Shown: positions 44,979 to 54,593, numbered from the stretch's first letter. The stretch: DNA of 64,000 nucleotides from Hyphomicrobium_A sp965243865 (GCF_965243865.1 NZ_OZ251603.1:2542001-2606000); one strand, 5' to 3'. Notes: generated by a model from the sequence alone, not told the origin. A program made the numbers and translations.

Positions 44979-46043
44979 CTAATCCAGCGGTTGGCGCTTC
45001 TTCTTTTTCTTTTTCACGTGCGTCGTCTTCTTCGCCGACGTAGCCGGCTGCGCCGAAACCTTCTTTACTTCCGAGGAAGCGGCACCGGGCTTCTGGGTGC
45101 CCTTGCTGGCATCGGCGGTTTGCGGCGGCGGGGGCGGCGGAGCCGCGCACGCGCGGAAGCGCTCCAGAAGAGTCGCATCCGGCTCGAAACCAGCACCGAT
45201 CACTTCGCTGGGATAATTTTCGATCCGAGCAATTGGAAACGATGTTTTCCACTCGAATGTCTTGAAGCCGCGCTCCAGCAATGCCGAGGCCCGCGCTGTA
45301 CGGGCGGCATTGCTGCGCTCACCAAGCACAATGGCGATCAGCTTGCGTCCGTCACGCGTAGCGCTGGCTGCCAGATTGTATCCCGACGCGCACGTGTATC
45401 CAGTCTTGATGCCGTCTCCGCCCTCGAAAGCGGTAAGCATCGAGTTATGCGTTCCGACGGTGATCTTGCCGATTTGGGTCTGCGTCATGGCGTAGAGCGG
45501 CGCTTCCTCCGGGAAGTCGCGCAACAGCGCCCGCGCTAGAATCCCCATGTCGCGCGCAGTCGTCACTTGTTGCTCAGCTGGCAATCCATGCGGATTGATG
45601 AAGTGCGTGTGCATCATGCCGAGGCGAGCGGCGGTCTGGTTCATCTGCTTGACGAACGCGGCTTCATCGCCTGCGAGCGTCTCGGCCATCGCGACGGCCA
45701 CATCGTTGGCCGACCGCATGATCAGTGCGCGCAACGCCTGGTCGAGCGTGATGTCCTTGCCGACTTTGAGCCCCAGCCGCGTAGGAGGCTGCTTGAACCC
45801 CGCCGGCGACATGAAAATTTTGGTCTCTCGCGTCGCGCGATGACCGCGGATCGCCTCCAGCGCGATATAGGCGGTCATCATTTTTGTCAGCGACGCCGGA
45901 TACCACGGGGCGTCGAGATCCTCGGCGTAGAGCACGTGCCCCTCATCGAGATCGAACACCAGGGCCGAGTCGGCAAGTCCCGGATGGACCGACGTCGTCA
46001 ATGCCGCTAGCGCCGCCAGCGCAATGCTCAGACCTTTAGTCAA
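44979..46043 (-). CDS. D-alanyl-D-alanine carboxypeptidase (penicillin-binding protein 5/6 type)
   Basis: The protein has 354 aa if it begins at TTG 46043, which has GGAGG about 11 nt upstream and gives a normal signal peptide (TKGLSIALAALAALTTSVHP). No ATG lies between the signal region and an implausible start about 60 codons upstream. Active-site motifs are SLTK (serine nucleophile), SAN and KTG (GIKTGYTC). A Pro- and Lys-rich tail ends in a run of lysines (KKKKKKRQPLD), possibly for envelope contact. Confidence 0.92.
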   Translation of the reverse strand: MTKGLSIALAALAALTTSVHPGLADSALVFDLDEGHVLYAEDLDAPWYPASLTKMMTAYIALEAIRGHRATRETKIFMSPAGFKQPPTRLGLKVGKDITLDQALRALIMRSANDVAVAMAETLAGDEAAFVKQMNQTAARLGMMHTHFINPHGLPAEQQVTTARDMGILARALLRDFPEEAPLYAMTQTQIGKITVGTHNSMLTAFEGGDGIKTGYTCASGYNLAASATRDGRKLIAIVLGERSNAARTARASALLERGFKTFEWKTSFPIARIENYPSEVIGAGFEPDATLLERFRACAAPPPPPPQTADASKGTQKPGAASSEVKKVSAQPATSAKKTTHVKKKKKKRQPLD

Positions 46044-46305
46044 GGTGCCCGACGCCTCCGATCGATCGGTGATTCTCGCCGGCGCAAGTATGTGCGGCAA
46101 AAACCGAATTGTCAGCCCGCTAACCGATCGAGCCGGTTCGATCCCATTCCTGGGCGATTCGGTGTGGCTCCCAGGCCGAAACGGCGCTCTCGCGGACGGG
46201 GGCACCCCCAACTCTTGCCGCATTTCGCGCCGGCACCGCCAAAACAAGCCATGCCAGTGATCGTCGAGGCGCATTGCCGGCATGCTAGCCGCCGACGTGC
46301 CGTCG

Positions 46306-46321
46306 CTGAATAAATATTCAG
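46306..46321. promoter_or_regulatory. AT-rich palindrome
   Basis: CTGAATA-AA-TATTCAG, a perfect 7-bp inverted repeat in the 401-bp gap between the carboxypeptidase start and the small secreted protein. It is a possible operator with no known partner. The rest of the gap shows nothing I can name. Confidence 0.4.
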
Positions 46322-46444
46322 GTAGAAGAAATCTTCGTCGATCGCGACGGACGCACCGCGCCGGGCGCGTTCTTCTCAGTGTTCGCGCACAGTGAGACGG
46401 CATTGAAGCCAAGCGCGACCGAAAAGAAGTTCAGGAGATGATCG

Positions 46445-46639
46445 ATGAAGTATTTTGCTTTGATGGCTTTGCTGGCCGCCCCGCTTGCCCTTGCTGCCGC
46501 TCCGACCCCCGCAGATGCTGCGCCCCGTGACGGATACAGCTGCCACATGGTCAAGAAGACCGTGTTCAAGTGGGGCAAGAAGCGGACGAAGTGGGTCAAG
46601 GTCTGCCGTCCGGCGCACCGTTACCACCGCCACCACTAA
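46445..46639 (+). CDS. Small basic secreted protein
   Basis: The protein has 64 aa. The signal peptide is MKYFALMALLAAPLALAAAP with likely cleavage near ADA-AP. The mature part of about 38 residues is strongly basic (KKTVFKWGKKRTKWVKVCRP) with two cysteines that may form a disulfide and a His-rich end (HRYHRHH). CAGGAG precedes the ATG. I do not recognise a family. A periplasmic or surface role is inferred. Confidence 0.65.
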   Translation: MKYFALMALLAAPLALAAAPTPADAAPRDGYSCHMVKKTVFKWGKKRTKWVKVCRPAHRYHRHH

Positions 46640-46737
46640 TCTCGTTCGCGACAACCGCGTTCGATCCTCGCCCGCTCGCATCGATTGTTCGGTGCGCGCG
46701 GGCGAAGTCGTTCTGGCTTCTGCGGCGCAGTATCAGA

Positions 46738-47394
46738 TCACTTCGGCTGCAGCAGGAATGCAGCACCCGTCAAAGCGTTGAGGCCACGCTCCTTGAATCG
46801 CGGATTGCTTTCCAGAACGTCTTTCGAAACCAGCTCGACGAGATCGTAGTGATCCGAATAAAGATCAACGACAGTCTGCCGCGGTGTTGCAAACGGCGGC
46901 CCTGACATCAAGCTCTGATCATAGTCGAGAGTGATGAGCAGCATCGGCGCTTTGCCCTGGAACAGTTCAAGCATCTTGCCAACGTACCGCCGCTGCATCT
47001 CGGCAGGCAGCGCGATCAGCGCCGCGCGATCATAGATGCCGGCAACGTCCTCAACCGCCGACCTCGGCAACTCGAAGAAGTCGCCGCACCAGATCTCATA
47101 GGCGCCCGACGATTTGACCACGAAGGCACCTTCACGGCGCACCTCCGGCTCTACTCCGCGCTCGGCGAAGAAGTCATCGACCGCACGCTCGCTCAGCTCG
47201 GCGCCGATGACCTGAAACCCATGCTCGGCCAGCCAGACCATGTCGAGGCTCTTGCCGCACAAGGGCACGAACACCTTCGCCCTCGGTGCCAGTGCCAAGC
47301 GCGACCAGTATTTGTTCAGCGCTGGCTCGTAGTCGCTCTGATGAAAGCCGATCTCTTGGTTGTTCCAGCGCTCGCGCCAAAATTTAGGATCCAT
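46738..47394 (-). CDS. tpm: Thiopurine S-methyltransferase family protein
   Basis: The protein has 218 aa with an SAM-dependent Rossmann fold. Family motifs are FWRERWNNQEIGFHQSD, VFVPLCGKSLDMVWLAEHG, VIGAELSERAVDDFF and IYDRAALIALP. In bacteria these enzymes methylate thiopurines and tellurite or selenite compounds. It lies 16 nt downstream of argJ on the same strand. Confidence 0.95.
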   Translation of the reverse strand: MDPKFWRERWNNQEIGFHQSDYEPALNKYWSRLALAPRAKVFVPLCGKSLDMVWLAEHGFQVIGAELSERAVDDFFAERGVEPEVRREGAFVVKSSGAYEIWCGDFFELPRSAVEDVAGIYDRAALIALPAEMQRRYVGKMLELFQGKAPMLLITLDYDQSLMSGPPFATPRQTVVDLYSDHYDLVELVSKDVLESNPRFKERGLNALTGAAFLLQPK

Positions 47395-47410
47395 TGCCCA
47401 GGGCTCTCGC

Positions 47411-48658
47411 TTAGCTTCGATAGTCCGCGTTGATGTCGATGTAGCCGTGCGTCAGGTCGCAGGTCCAAACCGTCGCGCGGCCTGGACCAATGGCAAGATC
47501 GACACCCACAGTAATCTCTGGTTGCTTCATATAGAGCGCCACTTCGTCTTCGCTATAGCTCGGCGCCCGCTCGCCTTCGTGTGCAACGAGGATGTTGCCG
47601 AAGCGGATCGACAGCTTATCGCGGTCGGCCGCTTCTCCCGATTTTCCGACGGCCATCACCACCCTGCCCCAGTTGGCGTCTTCGCCCGCGATCGCAGTCT
47701 TCACCAACGGCGAATTGGCGATGGCGAGGCCGATGCGCCGCGCCGCGCGATCGTCTTCAGCGCCTTCCACCTCCACGGTGACGAACTTGGTGATGCCCTC
47801 GCCGTCCTTGGCGACGAGGATGGCCAGTTCTTCCAGGAGGCTATGAAGCGCCGCCGCAAAATCTGCAACGCGCGGATCGGTGGCTTCACTGATGCGCGGA
47901 CAGCCGCGCTTCTCCGCTTCGCCCGTCGCGAACACCAGCAGAGTGTCGCTCGTCGAGGTATCGCCGTCGATGGTGACGCAATTGAATGTGCGGTCGGCGT
48001 TGTCAGCCACTAGCGGCTGCAACGCCGCGGCATCGATCGGGGCATCCGTGAAGACGAAGCACAGCATCGTCGCCATGTCCGGCTGGATCATGCCGGCACC
48101 TTTGCAGAAGCCGTTTATCACCACTTCGTGCGTGCCGATCTTCGCCTTGCGCGTCGCCAGCTTGGGGAACGTGTCTGTCGTCATCACCGCGCGCGCGGCC
48201 GCCTGCCACGTGTCGGGCTCGGCATCCGTTGCGAGCTTGCCGAGCAGATGCGTGAACTTCTCGGCTTCGAGCGGCTCACCGATCACGCCGGTCGATGCGA
48301 TGAAGACTTCGCCCGGCGTGCAGCCGACCGCAGCTGCAGCGGCATCCGCGGTGATCACAACCGTTTCGAGGCCCTTCTTGCCCGTAAACGCATTCGCGTT
48401 GCCCGAGTTGACGACCAGCGCCCGCGCCACGCCCTCGCGCAGTCCGAGCGCGCACCAGTCGACCGGCGCTGAGCGCGTCTTCGAGCGCGTCAGTACACCC
48501 GCCACCTGCGTCCCCGGAGAAAGCACGCCGAGCAGCAGGTCGGTACGGCCCTTGTAGCGGATGCCCGCTTCCGCGGTCGCAAAGCGCACGCCGGGCACCT
48601 CCGGGACGGTCGGCAGGGAAGAGGGGGCGAATGGTGAAATCGGGGCGGGTTTGCCCAT
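47411..48658 (-). CDS. argJ: Glutamate N-acetyltransferase / amino-acid acetyltransferase (ArgJ)
   Basis: The protein has 415 aa and belongs to arginine biosynthesis (the cyclic acetyl route). The self-cleavage site with its nucleophilic Thr is PDMATMLCFVFTD (about residue 190), so the precursor is processed into alpha and beta chains. VNSGNANAFTGKKG and the C-terminal GRATVWTCDLTHGYIDINADYR are family signatures. Confidence 0.98.
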   Translation of the reverse strand: MGKPAPISPFAPSSLPTVPEVPGVRFATAEAGIRYKGRTDLLLGVLSPGTQVAGVLTRSKTRSAPVDWCALGLREGVARALVVNSGNANAFTGKKGLETVVITADAAAAAVGCTPGEVFIASTGVIGEPLEAEKFTHLLGKLATDAEPDTWQAAARAVMTTDTFPKLATRKAKIGTHEVVINGFCKGAGMIQPDMATMLCFVFTDAPIDAAALQPLVADNADRTFNCVTIDGDTSTSDTLLVFATGEAEKRGCPRISEATDPRVADFAAALHSLLEELAILVAKDGEGITKFVTVEVEGAEDDRAARRIGLAIANSPLVKTAIAGEDANWGRVVMAVGKSGEAADRDKLSIRFGNILVAHEGERAPSYSEDEVALYMKQPEITVGVDLAIGPGRATVWTCDLTHGYIDINADYRS

Positions 48659-48715
48659 CGTCGGCTCCGGACGGTTCTGGACGTTTTCTCTGAACGCTAA
48701 GCGCGCGGCGCAGCT

Positions 48716-49750
48716 TTACGCTACTTCGGGCCGCCACGCGATGACACCTTCCGTCCTGGCCCGAACGTCGGGTGGCGCAAGGCACGTGGCAACGGCCTCG
48801 TAGCCTGGCGAGCCCGGATGCGGTACGACGCGCGTTGGCGGTCTGTGGTTGGCGGGACAAAGGATGATCCCCTCGTCCGCGCTGACGGCCGTCAGGTCGA
48901 GCACGGAGGACGAGCGGGTCATCAGGAAGAGCACCGGGCCAACCCCGCTACGCCTGCGCAGATGCGCAATCAGCGCCTCTTGCGTCGCCTGATCGAGGCC
49001 TTGCTCCACCATGTCGACCACCAGCGTACTCGCATCGCCTGCTTCCAGTTCGGCGAGCAAAGTGAGAAGCGCCGCGGACTGCAAAGCGCCGTCATCGATA
49101 AGCCAGGCCAAAGTCTCATCGACGCGCGCTTTCAGCCGCGGATCATCCTCGATCCGCCGGCGCGCCGCCGCGCCGTCATCCGCCGCGCGTTCCAGACCAA
49201 TGAACCTCGTCCGCGGAAGCGCATCGGCAATGCAGCGCGCAAACCGCGTCTTGCCACTCCCGAGTGGGCCGACGATGTAGTTGATCGCCCGCACGTCCCG
49301 TAGTTCGAACCATTCGCCGCCCCACGGCCACGGCAACGCGAAAGCCGCCCTCACCTCGGTTTTCGGCTGAACGAGACGGCATATGTCGCCGACGCCAGCC
49401 ACCCTCCCTTGAGCCAGATCAGCCAGCAACTGGCGTACCCGAGCTGTCGCCGCTGCAATCTGCCCTGACTGCCGCTCCAGGGCGGCCTGATGAGCTGCGA
49501 GCGCGCGCTCGAGCTCACCGGCTTCGCCATTGAGCGCCCGGCCAATGCTGGCAAGGCTCAGTCCCATCGCGCGCAAGGCGACGATCTCCGCCGCGCGTTT
49601 GAGTTCTTGCGGGCCGTAAGCGCGCCATCCCGCGGCGGTCCGCACCGGCTTCACCAGTCCGCGCTGCTCGTAAAGGCGCAGCGCTTTCGCGGACGCGCCA
49701 ACCCGCTGCGCTGCTTCCGATGGTCTCAGATACATCGCGTCGCCGCTCAT
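48716..49750 (-). CDS. MerR-type regulator fused to a P-loop ATPase domain
   Basis: The protein has 344 aa. Residues 1 to about 75 are a MerR helix-turn-helix (RPSEAAQRVGASAKALRLYE, AAGWRAYGPQELKRAAEIV). A coiled coil follows (ALAAHQAALERQSGQIAAATARV), then a nucleotide-binding domain with Walker A GPLGSGKTRFA and a Walker B-like STLVVDMVEQGLDQ. The ligand domain of normal MerR proteins is replaced. Targets are unknown. It lies 57 nt upstream of argJ in the same direction. Confidence 0.85.
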   Translation of the reverse strand: MSGDAMYLRPSEAAQRVGASAKALRLYEQRGLVKPVRTAAGWRAYGPQELKRAAEIVALRAMGLSLASIGRALNGEAGELERALAAHQAALERQSGQIAAATARVRQLLADLAQGRVAGVGDICRLVQPKTEVRAAFALPWPWGGEWFELRDVRAINYIVGPLGSGKTRFARCIADALPRTRFIGLERAADDGAAARRRIEDDPRLKARVDETLAWLIDDGALQSAALLTLLAELEAGDASTLVVDMVEQGLDQATQEALIAHLRRRSGVGPVLFLMTRSSSVLDLTAVSADEGIILCPANHRPPTRVVPHPGSPGYEAVATCLAPPDVRARTEGVIAWRPEVA

Positions 49751-49897
49751 GGTTCGCCTCCTCGCCGGATCTGCGGACGTTATCGAGGCGCCCCCAGGGG
49801 GAGGGTCAAGTCCATTTCCAACCTTTTGCGGCGGTCGAAAAGCAAACGGGCCGCTCTCATCGAGCGACCCGCTGCAACCCTGCCTTGAAGTTGGCGA

Positions 49898-50866
49898 TCA
49901 GGGCTTGGCCGCCGGTGCTGCCGCGCCAGGAGCAGCGCCAGGCGCTGCGGCGCCTCCTTGCTCGACTGCCTTCTTGGCGGCTTCCATGGCTTCAGCCTGC
50001 TTTTTCTTCTGTTCCTCGACCAGCTTCTTGAGGTCCGGATCGACGTACTCGACCTTCGCCTTGCTGCGCATTTCTGCAGAGGCTTCCTGCGCCTTGCGCA
50101 CAGCCAGCGAGTTCATGATCGTGTCTTTGACCTGATCGAAGCTCGGCGGCGCCTTCGTACGGCGATCCTCGAGCTTGATAATGTGCCAGCCGTAGGCGGT
50201 CTTCACCGGCTCTGAGAGTTCGCCTTTCTGCATCTTGATGACGACATTCTCGAACTCCGGCAGCATCTGTCCGGGGCCGAAATAGCCGAGGAAGCCTCCT
50301 TCGGATTTCGAGGCCGGGTCGATCGAGTTCTCCTTGGCAACCTTCGCGAAATCTTCCCCAGCGGCGATCTTTGCGCGCAGCTCCTTCGCCTTCTCCTCGC
50401 TGGCGACGAGGATGTGCCGCGCGGCAAACTCTGGCTCCGGCTTCATCTGCGCAAGACGCGCGTTATAGATTTTCTTGGCTTCTTCTTCGGTCACGCTCTC
50501 CTTGAGAGACTTCTCGAAGTACTGCTCGCGCAGCGCACGCTCGTGCAGGTAGTCCATGTACTTCTTGAATTCGGGCGTCTCGCCGAGCTTGGCCGCTTCA
50601 GCTGCATTGGCGAACAAGCGGTTGTCGATCAGGTATTCCGCCAGTGCGCGGCGTTTCACTTCCGGCGGCAGCTGGGCGAGATCCTGCCCCACTTCGCCCT
50701 CTGCGAGCTTCATCTCGCCTTCCGTAATCGGTTTCCCGTCAACTGTGACAACAACCTTGTCGCTTGCATCCTCTGCAAAGGCGCTCGGCGCAGGCACCGA
50801 AAGGAGAGTGGCAGCGAGGATGGCGAAGCCCGCAAGGGCGCGCTTTTTCGGAATGGCTGGATACAT
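49898..50866 (-). CDS. Parvulin-type peptidyl-prolyl cis-trans isomerase, secreted
   Basis: The protein has 322 aa from MYPAIPKKRALAG (ATG 50866). The signal peptide is followed by a SurA/PrsA-like N-terminal helical chaperone part, then the parvulin domain (ARHILVASEEKAKELRAKIA, FGPGQMLPEFENVVIKMQ, VKTAYGWHIIKLEDRR). A low-complexity Pro/Ala tail (GGAAAPGAAPGAAAPAAKP) follows. It would help fold outer-membrane proteins. It is divergent from secA, so both serve secretion. Confidence 0.93.
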   Translation of the reverse strand: MYPAIPKKRALAGFAILAATLLSVPAPSAFAEDASDKVVVTVDGKPITEGEMKLAEGEVGQDLAQLPPEVKRRALAEYLIDNRLFANAAEAAKLGETPEFKKYMDYLHERALREQYFEKSLKESVTEEEAKKIYNARLAQMKPEPEFAARHILVASEEKAKELRAKIAAGEDFAKVAKENSIDPASKSEGGFLGYFGPGQMLPEFENVVIKMQKGELSEPVKTAYGWHIIKLEDRRTKAPPSFDQVKDTIMNSLAVRKAQEASAEMRSKAKVEYVDPDLKKLVEEQKKKQAEAMEAAKKAVEQGGAAAPGAAPGAAAPAAKP

Positions 50867-51285
50867 GGCGATCTCTGATTGTTGGGCGGGCCGGACGGCA
50901 AAATACCAATACCCGCGGTTTATTGCGCGTTCGTGCACCTTGTAAATCGGCAGGGCCCGGCCGGCTGCGGGGCCATGGATAGTGGGGCCTGGAAGTCCTG
51001 CCAAGTTAAGAATTGGACACTTGGCGAAGGAATTTCAGCTGTTTTTCTACGCTGCGGAAGCGTTTCCAATGCGTTGACAAGCCTAGGGTGCTCTCCTTAT
51101 CTCTCCGGCGCGGCCGACTTCGTGCGCCTAGGGCGCCTTGAATGCCAAAAAAGGCCGCCTGCGGCACGTGTGGGTACCCGTACTGCCCGGCTGTCGTCAC
51201 GGCGTATCTAGCGAGCGGGACAATATCTCGGCACACAGTGCCTATACCTCCCGGCAACAGCCCGGACATTTGGGGAAAACTTCGA
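50867..51285. other. 419-bp gap between the PPIase gene and secA
   Basis: The region must hold two divergent promoters. I see no clear sigma54 or operator motif. An open frame in phase with secA begins at 51142 (MPKKAACGTCGYPYCP), but it has no homology to SecA N-termini and is taken as non-coding. Confidence 0.4.
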
Positions 51286-54216
51286 ATGCTTTCGACGATC
51301 GGCGGATTTGCGGCAAAGATCTTTGGCTCTTCTAACGAGCGCCGCGTCAAAGGCTATCAGTCTCGCGTCGATGCCATCAACGCGCTCGAGGACGAGATCG
51401 CGCAGCTGGGCGACGACGAGTTGCGGCAGCGCACCGTGGACTTCCGCCGTCAGATCGCCGAGGGCGCCAGCGTCGACGATCTTCTCGTCCCCGCCTTCGC
51501 CACCGTCCGCGAAGCTGCCAAGCGCACGCTCGGTCAGCGCCACTTCGATGTACAGCTCGTCGGCGGCATGGTGCTGCACGAGGGCAAGATCGCCGAGATG
51601 AAGACGGGCGAAGGCAAGACCCTCGTCGCCACGCTGCCCGTTTATCTCAACGCACTCGCTGGCAAGGGCGTACACGTCGTCACCGTCAACGATTACCTCG
51701 CACAGCGCGACGCTGAATGGATGGGGCAGGTTTACCGCTTCCTCGGCCTTACCGTCGGCAACATCGTGCACGGCCTCGATGACGATGAGCGCAAGGTCGC
51801 CTACGCCTGCGACGTCACCTACGCCACCAACAATGAGCTGGGCTTCGACTATCTGCGCGACAACATGAAGATGGACAAGGGCGAGATGGTCCAGCGTGAC
51901 CATTGGTTCGCCATTGTTGACGAGGTCGACTCTATTCTCATCGACGAAGCCCGCACCCCGCTGATCATCTCGGGGCCTCTCGAAGACCGCGCCGACCTGT
52001 ATCAGGCCGTGGACAGCGTCATTCCCACTCTGGGCGCCGAGGACTTCGAGCTCGACGAGAAGCAGCGCCAGGTTTCACTCACAGAGGTCGGCAACGAGCG
52101 CGTCGAGGCGCAGCTTGCCGAGCGCGGCTTGATGAAGGGCTCGCTCTACGACATCGAGAACGTCTCGCTCGTCCACCACATCAATTCGGCGCTGAAGGCC
52201 CACAAGCTCTTTCAGCGCGACCGCGACTACATCGTCAAAGGCGGCCAAGTCGTTATCATCGACGAATTCACCGGCCGAATGATGCCCGGCCGCCGCTATT
52301 CGGAAGGCCTGCATCAGGCGCTGGAAGCCAAAGAAAATGTCGAGATCCAGCCGGAGAACCAGACGCTCGCCTCGATCACCTTCCAGAACTACTTCCGCCT
52401 CTACAAGAAGCTCGGCGGGATGACCGGCACCGCCTCGACTGAGGCGAACGAGTTCCTCGATATCTACGGCCTCGAGGTCGTCGAGATCCCGACCAACCTC
52501 CCCGTGAGCCGCGTCGACGAGGACGACGAGATCTATCGCACGGCGCAGGAAAAATACGCCGCCATCGTGCAGACGATCGCCGACTGCAGCCGCCGCGGCC
52601 AGCCGATTCTCGTCGGCACCGTCTCGATCGAGAAGTCCGAGCAGCTCTCCGAGCTCCTGAAAGATCGAAAGTACATCGAGCAGCTCGGCCGCAACGCGCT
52701 GACCCTCGCCGATAAGCTGAAATCGCCCAAGGAGCAGGAGCTCAAGGACTACCTTACCGAGATGGGGTCCTATCTCGTTGAGCTGGGGTCCGCCAAGGGC
52801 AACGGCGATCCCGTTCCCCATAAGGTGCTGAACGCGCGCTACCACGAGCAGGAAGCCGGTATCGTCGCCCAGGCCGGCGTACCCGGCGCGGTGACAATCG
52901 CCACCAACATGGCCGGCCGTGGCACCGACATTCAGCTCGGCGGCAACGTCGAGGCGAGCGTCAAGGAGTGGCTCGCCGCCGAGAAGGAGGCCGGGCGCGA
53001 GCCAGCCGAGACCGATATCGAGGATAAGCGCAAGCAGATCCAGGCCCAGGTTGCTGCCCAGAAGAAGGAGGCGCTCGAAGCCGGCGGTCTTTACGTGCTC
53101 GCCACCGAGCGCCACGAGAGCCGTCGCATCGACAACCAGCTCCGCGGACGTTCCGGCCGTCAGGGCGATCCGGGCCGCTCCAAGTTCTACCTGTCGCTCG
53201 AAGACGACCTGATGCGCATCTTCGGCTCCAACCGCATGGACAGCGTCTTGAAGACGCTCGGCCTGCAGGAGGGCGAGGCCATCACTCATCCATGGATGAA
53301 CAAGTCCCTGGAGATGGCACAGAAGAAGGTCGAAGCGCGCAACTTCGACATCCGCAAGCAGATCCTCAAGTACGACGACGTGATGAATGACCAGCGCAAG
53401 GTCATCTTCGAGCAGCGCATCGACATCATGGCCGAGGAAGACGTCTCCGAGACCGTGAAGGATATGCGCCACCAGCTCGTCGATGAGCTGGTGCGCCAGA
53501 ACATCCCCGAGATGGCCTACGCAGAGCAGTGGAACGTCAAGGCGCTGCACGAGGCGATCAACGGCATCTTCGGCGTCGACCTGCCGATCGAGGACTGGGC
53601 CGCAGAAGAAGGCATCGCCGACAAGGAGATCGCCGAACGCATCCTCGAGGCCGTCGATGAGAAAGCAGCGCAGAAGGAAAGGGAAATCGGCGAGGCCAAC
53701 TTCCGCCAGATCGAGAAGATGGTGCTGTTGCAGACCCTCGATCATCTCTGGCGCGAACATCTCGTCACTCTCGAGCATCTGCGTCAGGTGATCGGCTTCC
53801 GCGCTTACGGCCAGCGCGATCCGCTCAACGAGTACAAGAGCGAGGCGTTCGTCCTGTTCGAGGCGATGCTCGGCAACCTGCGTGAGGCAACCACCGGCCA
53901 GTTGATGCACATCGAGCTCGCTTCGCCCGAGGCGCAGGGAGAGTTGCAGATGGCCGACCTTCCGGAGATGCACGCTCACCATATCGACCCGGTATCCGGA
54001 TTGGATGAGCTTGCTCTGGCCGACGCCGCGATCGCCGCCGAGGCCCGCGGTCCGGTGCCCGCGGCTCCTGACCGCCGTCCGCCGCTGCAGACGCGCAAGA
54101 CGACGACGTCGGTCGATCCGTCCGATCCCGCCACGTGGGGTCGCGTCGCCCGCAACGCGCCCTGCCCGTGCGGCTCTGGCAAGAAGTACAAGCACTGCCA
54201 CGGCAAGACAGATTGA
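51286..54216 (+). CDS. secA: Preprotein translocase ATPase SecA
   Basis: The protein has 976 aa. DEAD motor motifs are MKTGEGKTLVATLP (Walker A) and IVDEVDSILIDEARTPLIISG (Walker B). NMAGRGTDIQLGG and RGRSGRQGDPG are motor-2 signatures. The C-terminal zinc finger CPCGSGKKYKHCHG binds SecB. The start MLSTIGGFAAKIFG at 51286 is the usual SecA N-terminus. A strong terminator follows. Confidence 0.98.
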   Translation: MLSTIGGFAAKIFGSSNERRVKGYQSRVDAINALEDEIAQLGDDELRQRTVDFRRQIAEGASVDDLLVPAFATVREAAKRTLGQRHFDVQLVGGMVLHEGKIAEMKTGEGKTLVATLPVYLNALAGKGVHVVTVNDYLAQRDAEWMGQVYRFLGLTVGNIVHGLDDDERKVAYACDVTYATNNELGFDYLRDNMKMDKGEMVQRDHWFAIVDEVDSILIDEARTPLIISGPLEDRADLYQAVDSVIPTLGAEDFELDEKQRQVSLTEVGNERVEAQLAERGLMKGSLYDIENVSLVHHINSALKAHKLFQRDRDYIVKGGQVVIIDEFTGRMMPGRRYSEGLHQALEAKENVEIQPENQTLASITFQNYFRLYKKLGGMTGTASTEANEFLDIYGLEVVEIPTNLPVSRVDEDDEIYRTAQEKYAAIVQTIADCSRRGQPILVGTVSIEKSEQLSELLKDRKYIEQLGRNALTLADKLKSPKEQELKDYLTEMGSYLVELGSAKGNGDPVPHKVLNARYHEQEAGIVAQAGVPGAVTIATNMAGRGTDIQLGGNVEASVKEWLAAEKEAGREPAETDIEDKRKQIQAQVAAQKKEALEAGGLYVLATERHESRRIDNQLRGRSGRQGDPGRSKFYLSLEDDLMRIFGSNRMDSVLKTLGLQEGEAITHPWMNKSLEMAQKKVEARNFDIRKQILKYDDVMNDQRKVIFEQRIDIMAEEDVSETVKDMRHQLVDELVRQNIPEMAYAEQWNVKALHEAINGIFGVDLPIEDWAAEEGIADKEIAERILEAVDEKAAQKEREIGEANFRQIEKMVLLQTLDHLWREHLVTLEHLRQVIGFRAYGQRDPLNEYKSEAFVLFEAMLGNLREATTGQLMHIELASPEAQGELQMADLPEMHAHHIDPVSGLDELALADAAIAAEARGPVPAAPDRRPPLQTRKTTTSVDPSDPATWGRVARNAPCPCGSGKKYKHCHGKTD

Positions 54217-54243
54217 GTCTGATCACTCAGCGTCGATCCAACC

Positions 54244-54280
54244 AAAAACCTCGCCGCGCCATCGCGGCGAGGTTTTTATT
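54244..54280 (+). terminator. Terminator of secA
   Basis: A 15-bp perfect stem, AAAAACCTCGCCGCG (54244-54258) with CGCGGCGAGGTTTTT (54263-54277), has a 4-nt loop and continues into ATT. It works in both directions. Confidence 0.95.
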
Positions 54281-54331
54281 TGAGCACTCGTTTTCAGAGT
54301 GGTCCCTCACGTCGCCACGACGAATTGAGGG

Positions 54332-54442
54332 TTACTCCGCCGCCCGCAGCAATGCGTCGAGATCGAGCGGGCGCGTATCCATGGCGAGACGGCCATCGGC
54401 TTGGCGCGGCCAATCGTTCGGGTCACGGGGCTTTGCACAATA
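54332..54442 (-). pseudogene. Possible 3' remnant of an unidentified gene
   Basis: The minus strand encodes 36 residues ending at TAA (54334-54332). They include RDPNDWPRQADGRLAMDTR and PLDLDALLRAAE, which read like a real GC-rich protein C-terminus. An in-frame stop at about 54443-54441 cuts it off where the sequence turns A-rich. I infer a gene truncated by the mobile element to its right. The family was not identified. Confidence 0.4.
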
Positions 54443-54504
54443 AGCTCAAGTTCGCACAAAAACCCTAGCATCTGCACAAAAACTCCCCTCACCCAGCCGC
54501 ACAA
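54435..54504. repeat. Four phased GCACAA direct repeats
   Basis: GCACAA occurs at 54435, 54454, 54474 and 54499, about two helical turns apart, the middle two extended to GCACAAAAAC. They lie between the gene remnant and the coiled-coil ORF. They are possible transposase- or regulator-binding repeats at a mobile-element end. Confidence 0.5.
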
Positions 54505-54593
54505 CCGCAAACCGACGGGTCACACTTTTTCCTGGAACAATTCCCGGTTCATATCGTTGCAACCCCGTGATGTCGCATTTCATGGAGGGTTCC

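Noticed and set aside
51142..51285. N-terminal extension of SecA with CGTCGYPYC motif
   Set aside because: SecA proteins begin at the MLSTIGGFAAKIFG region, and the extension has no ribosome-binding site or family match.
52075..54201. Minus-strand 708-aa open frame opposite secA
   Set aside because: It is a shadow of secA, and no family resemblance is seen.
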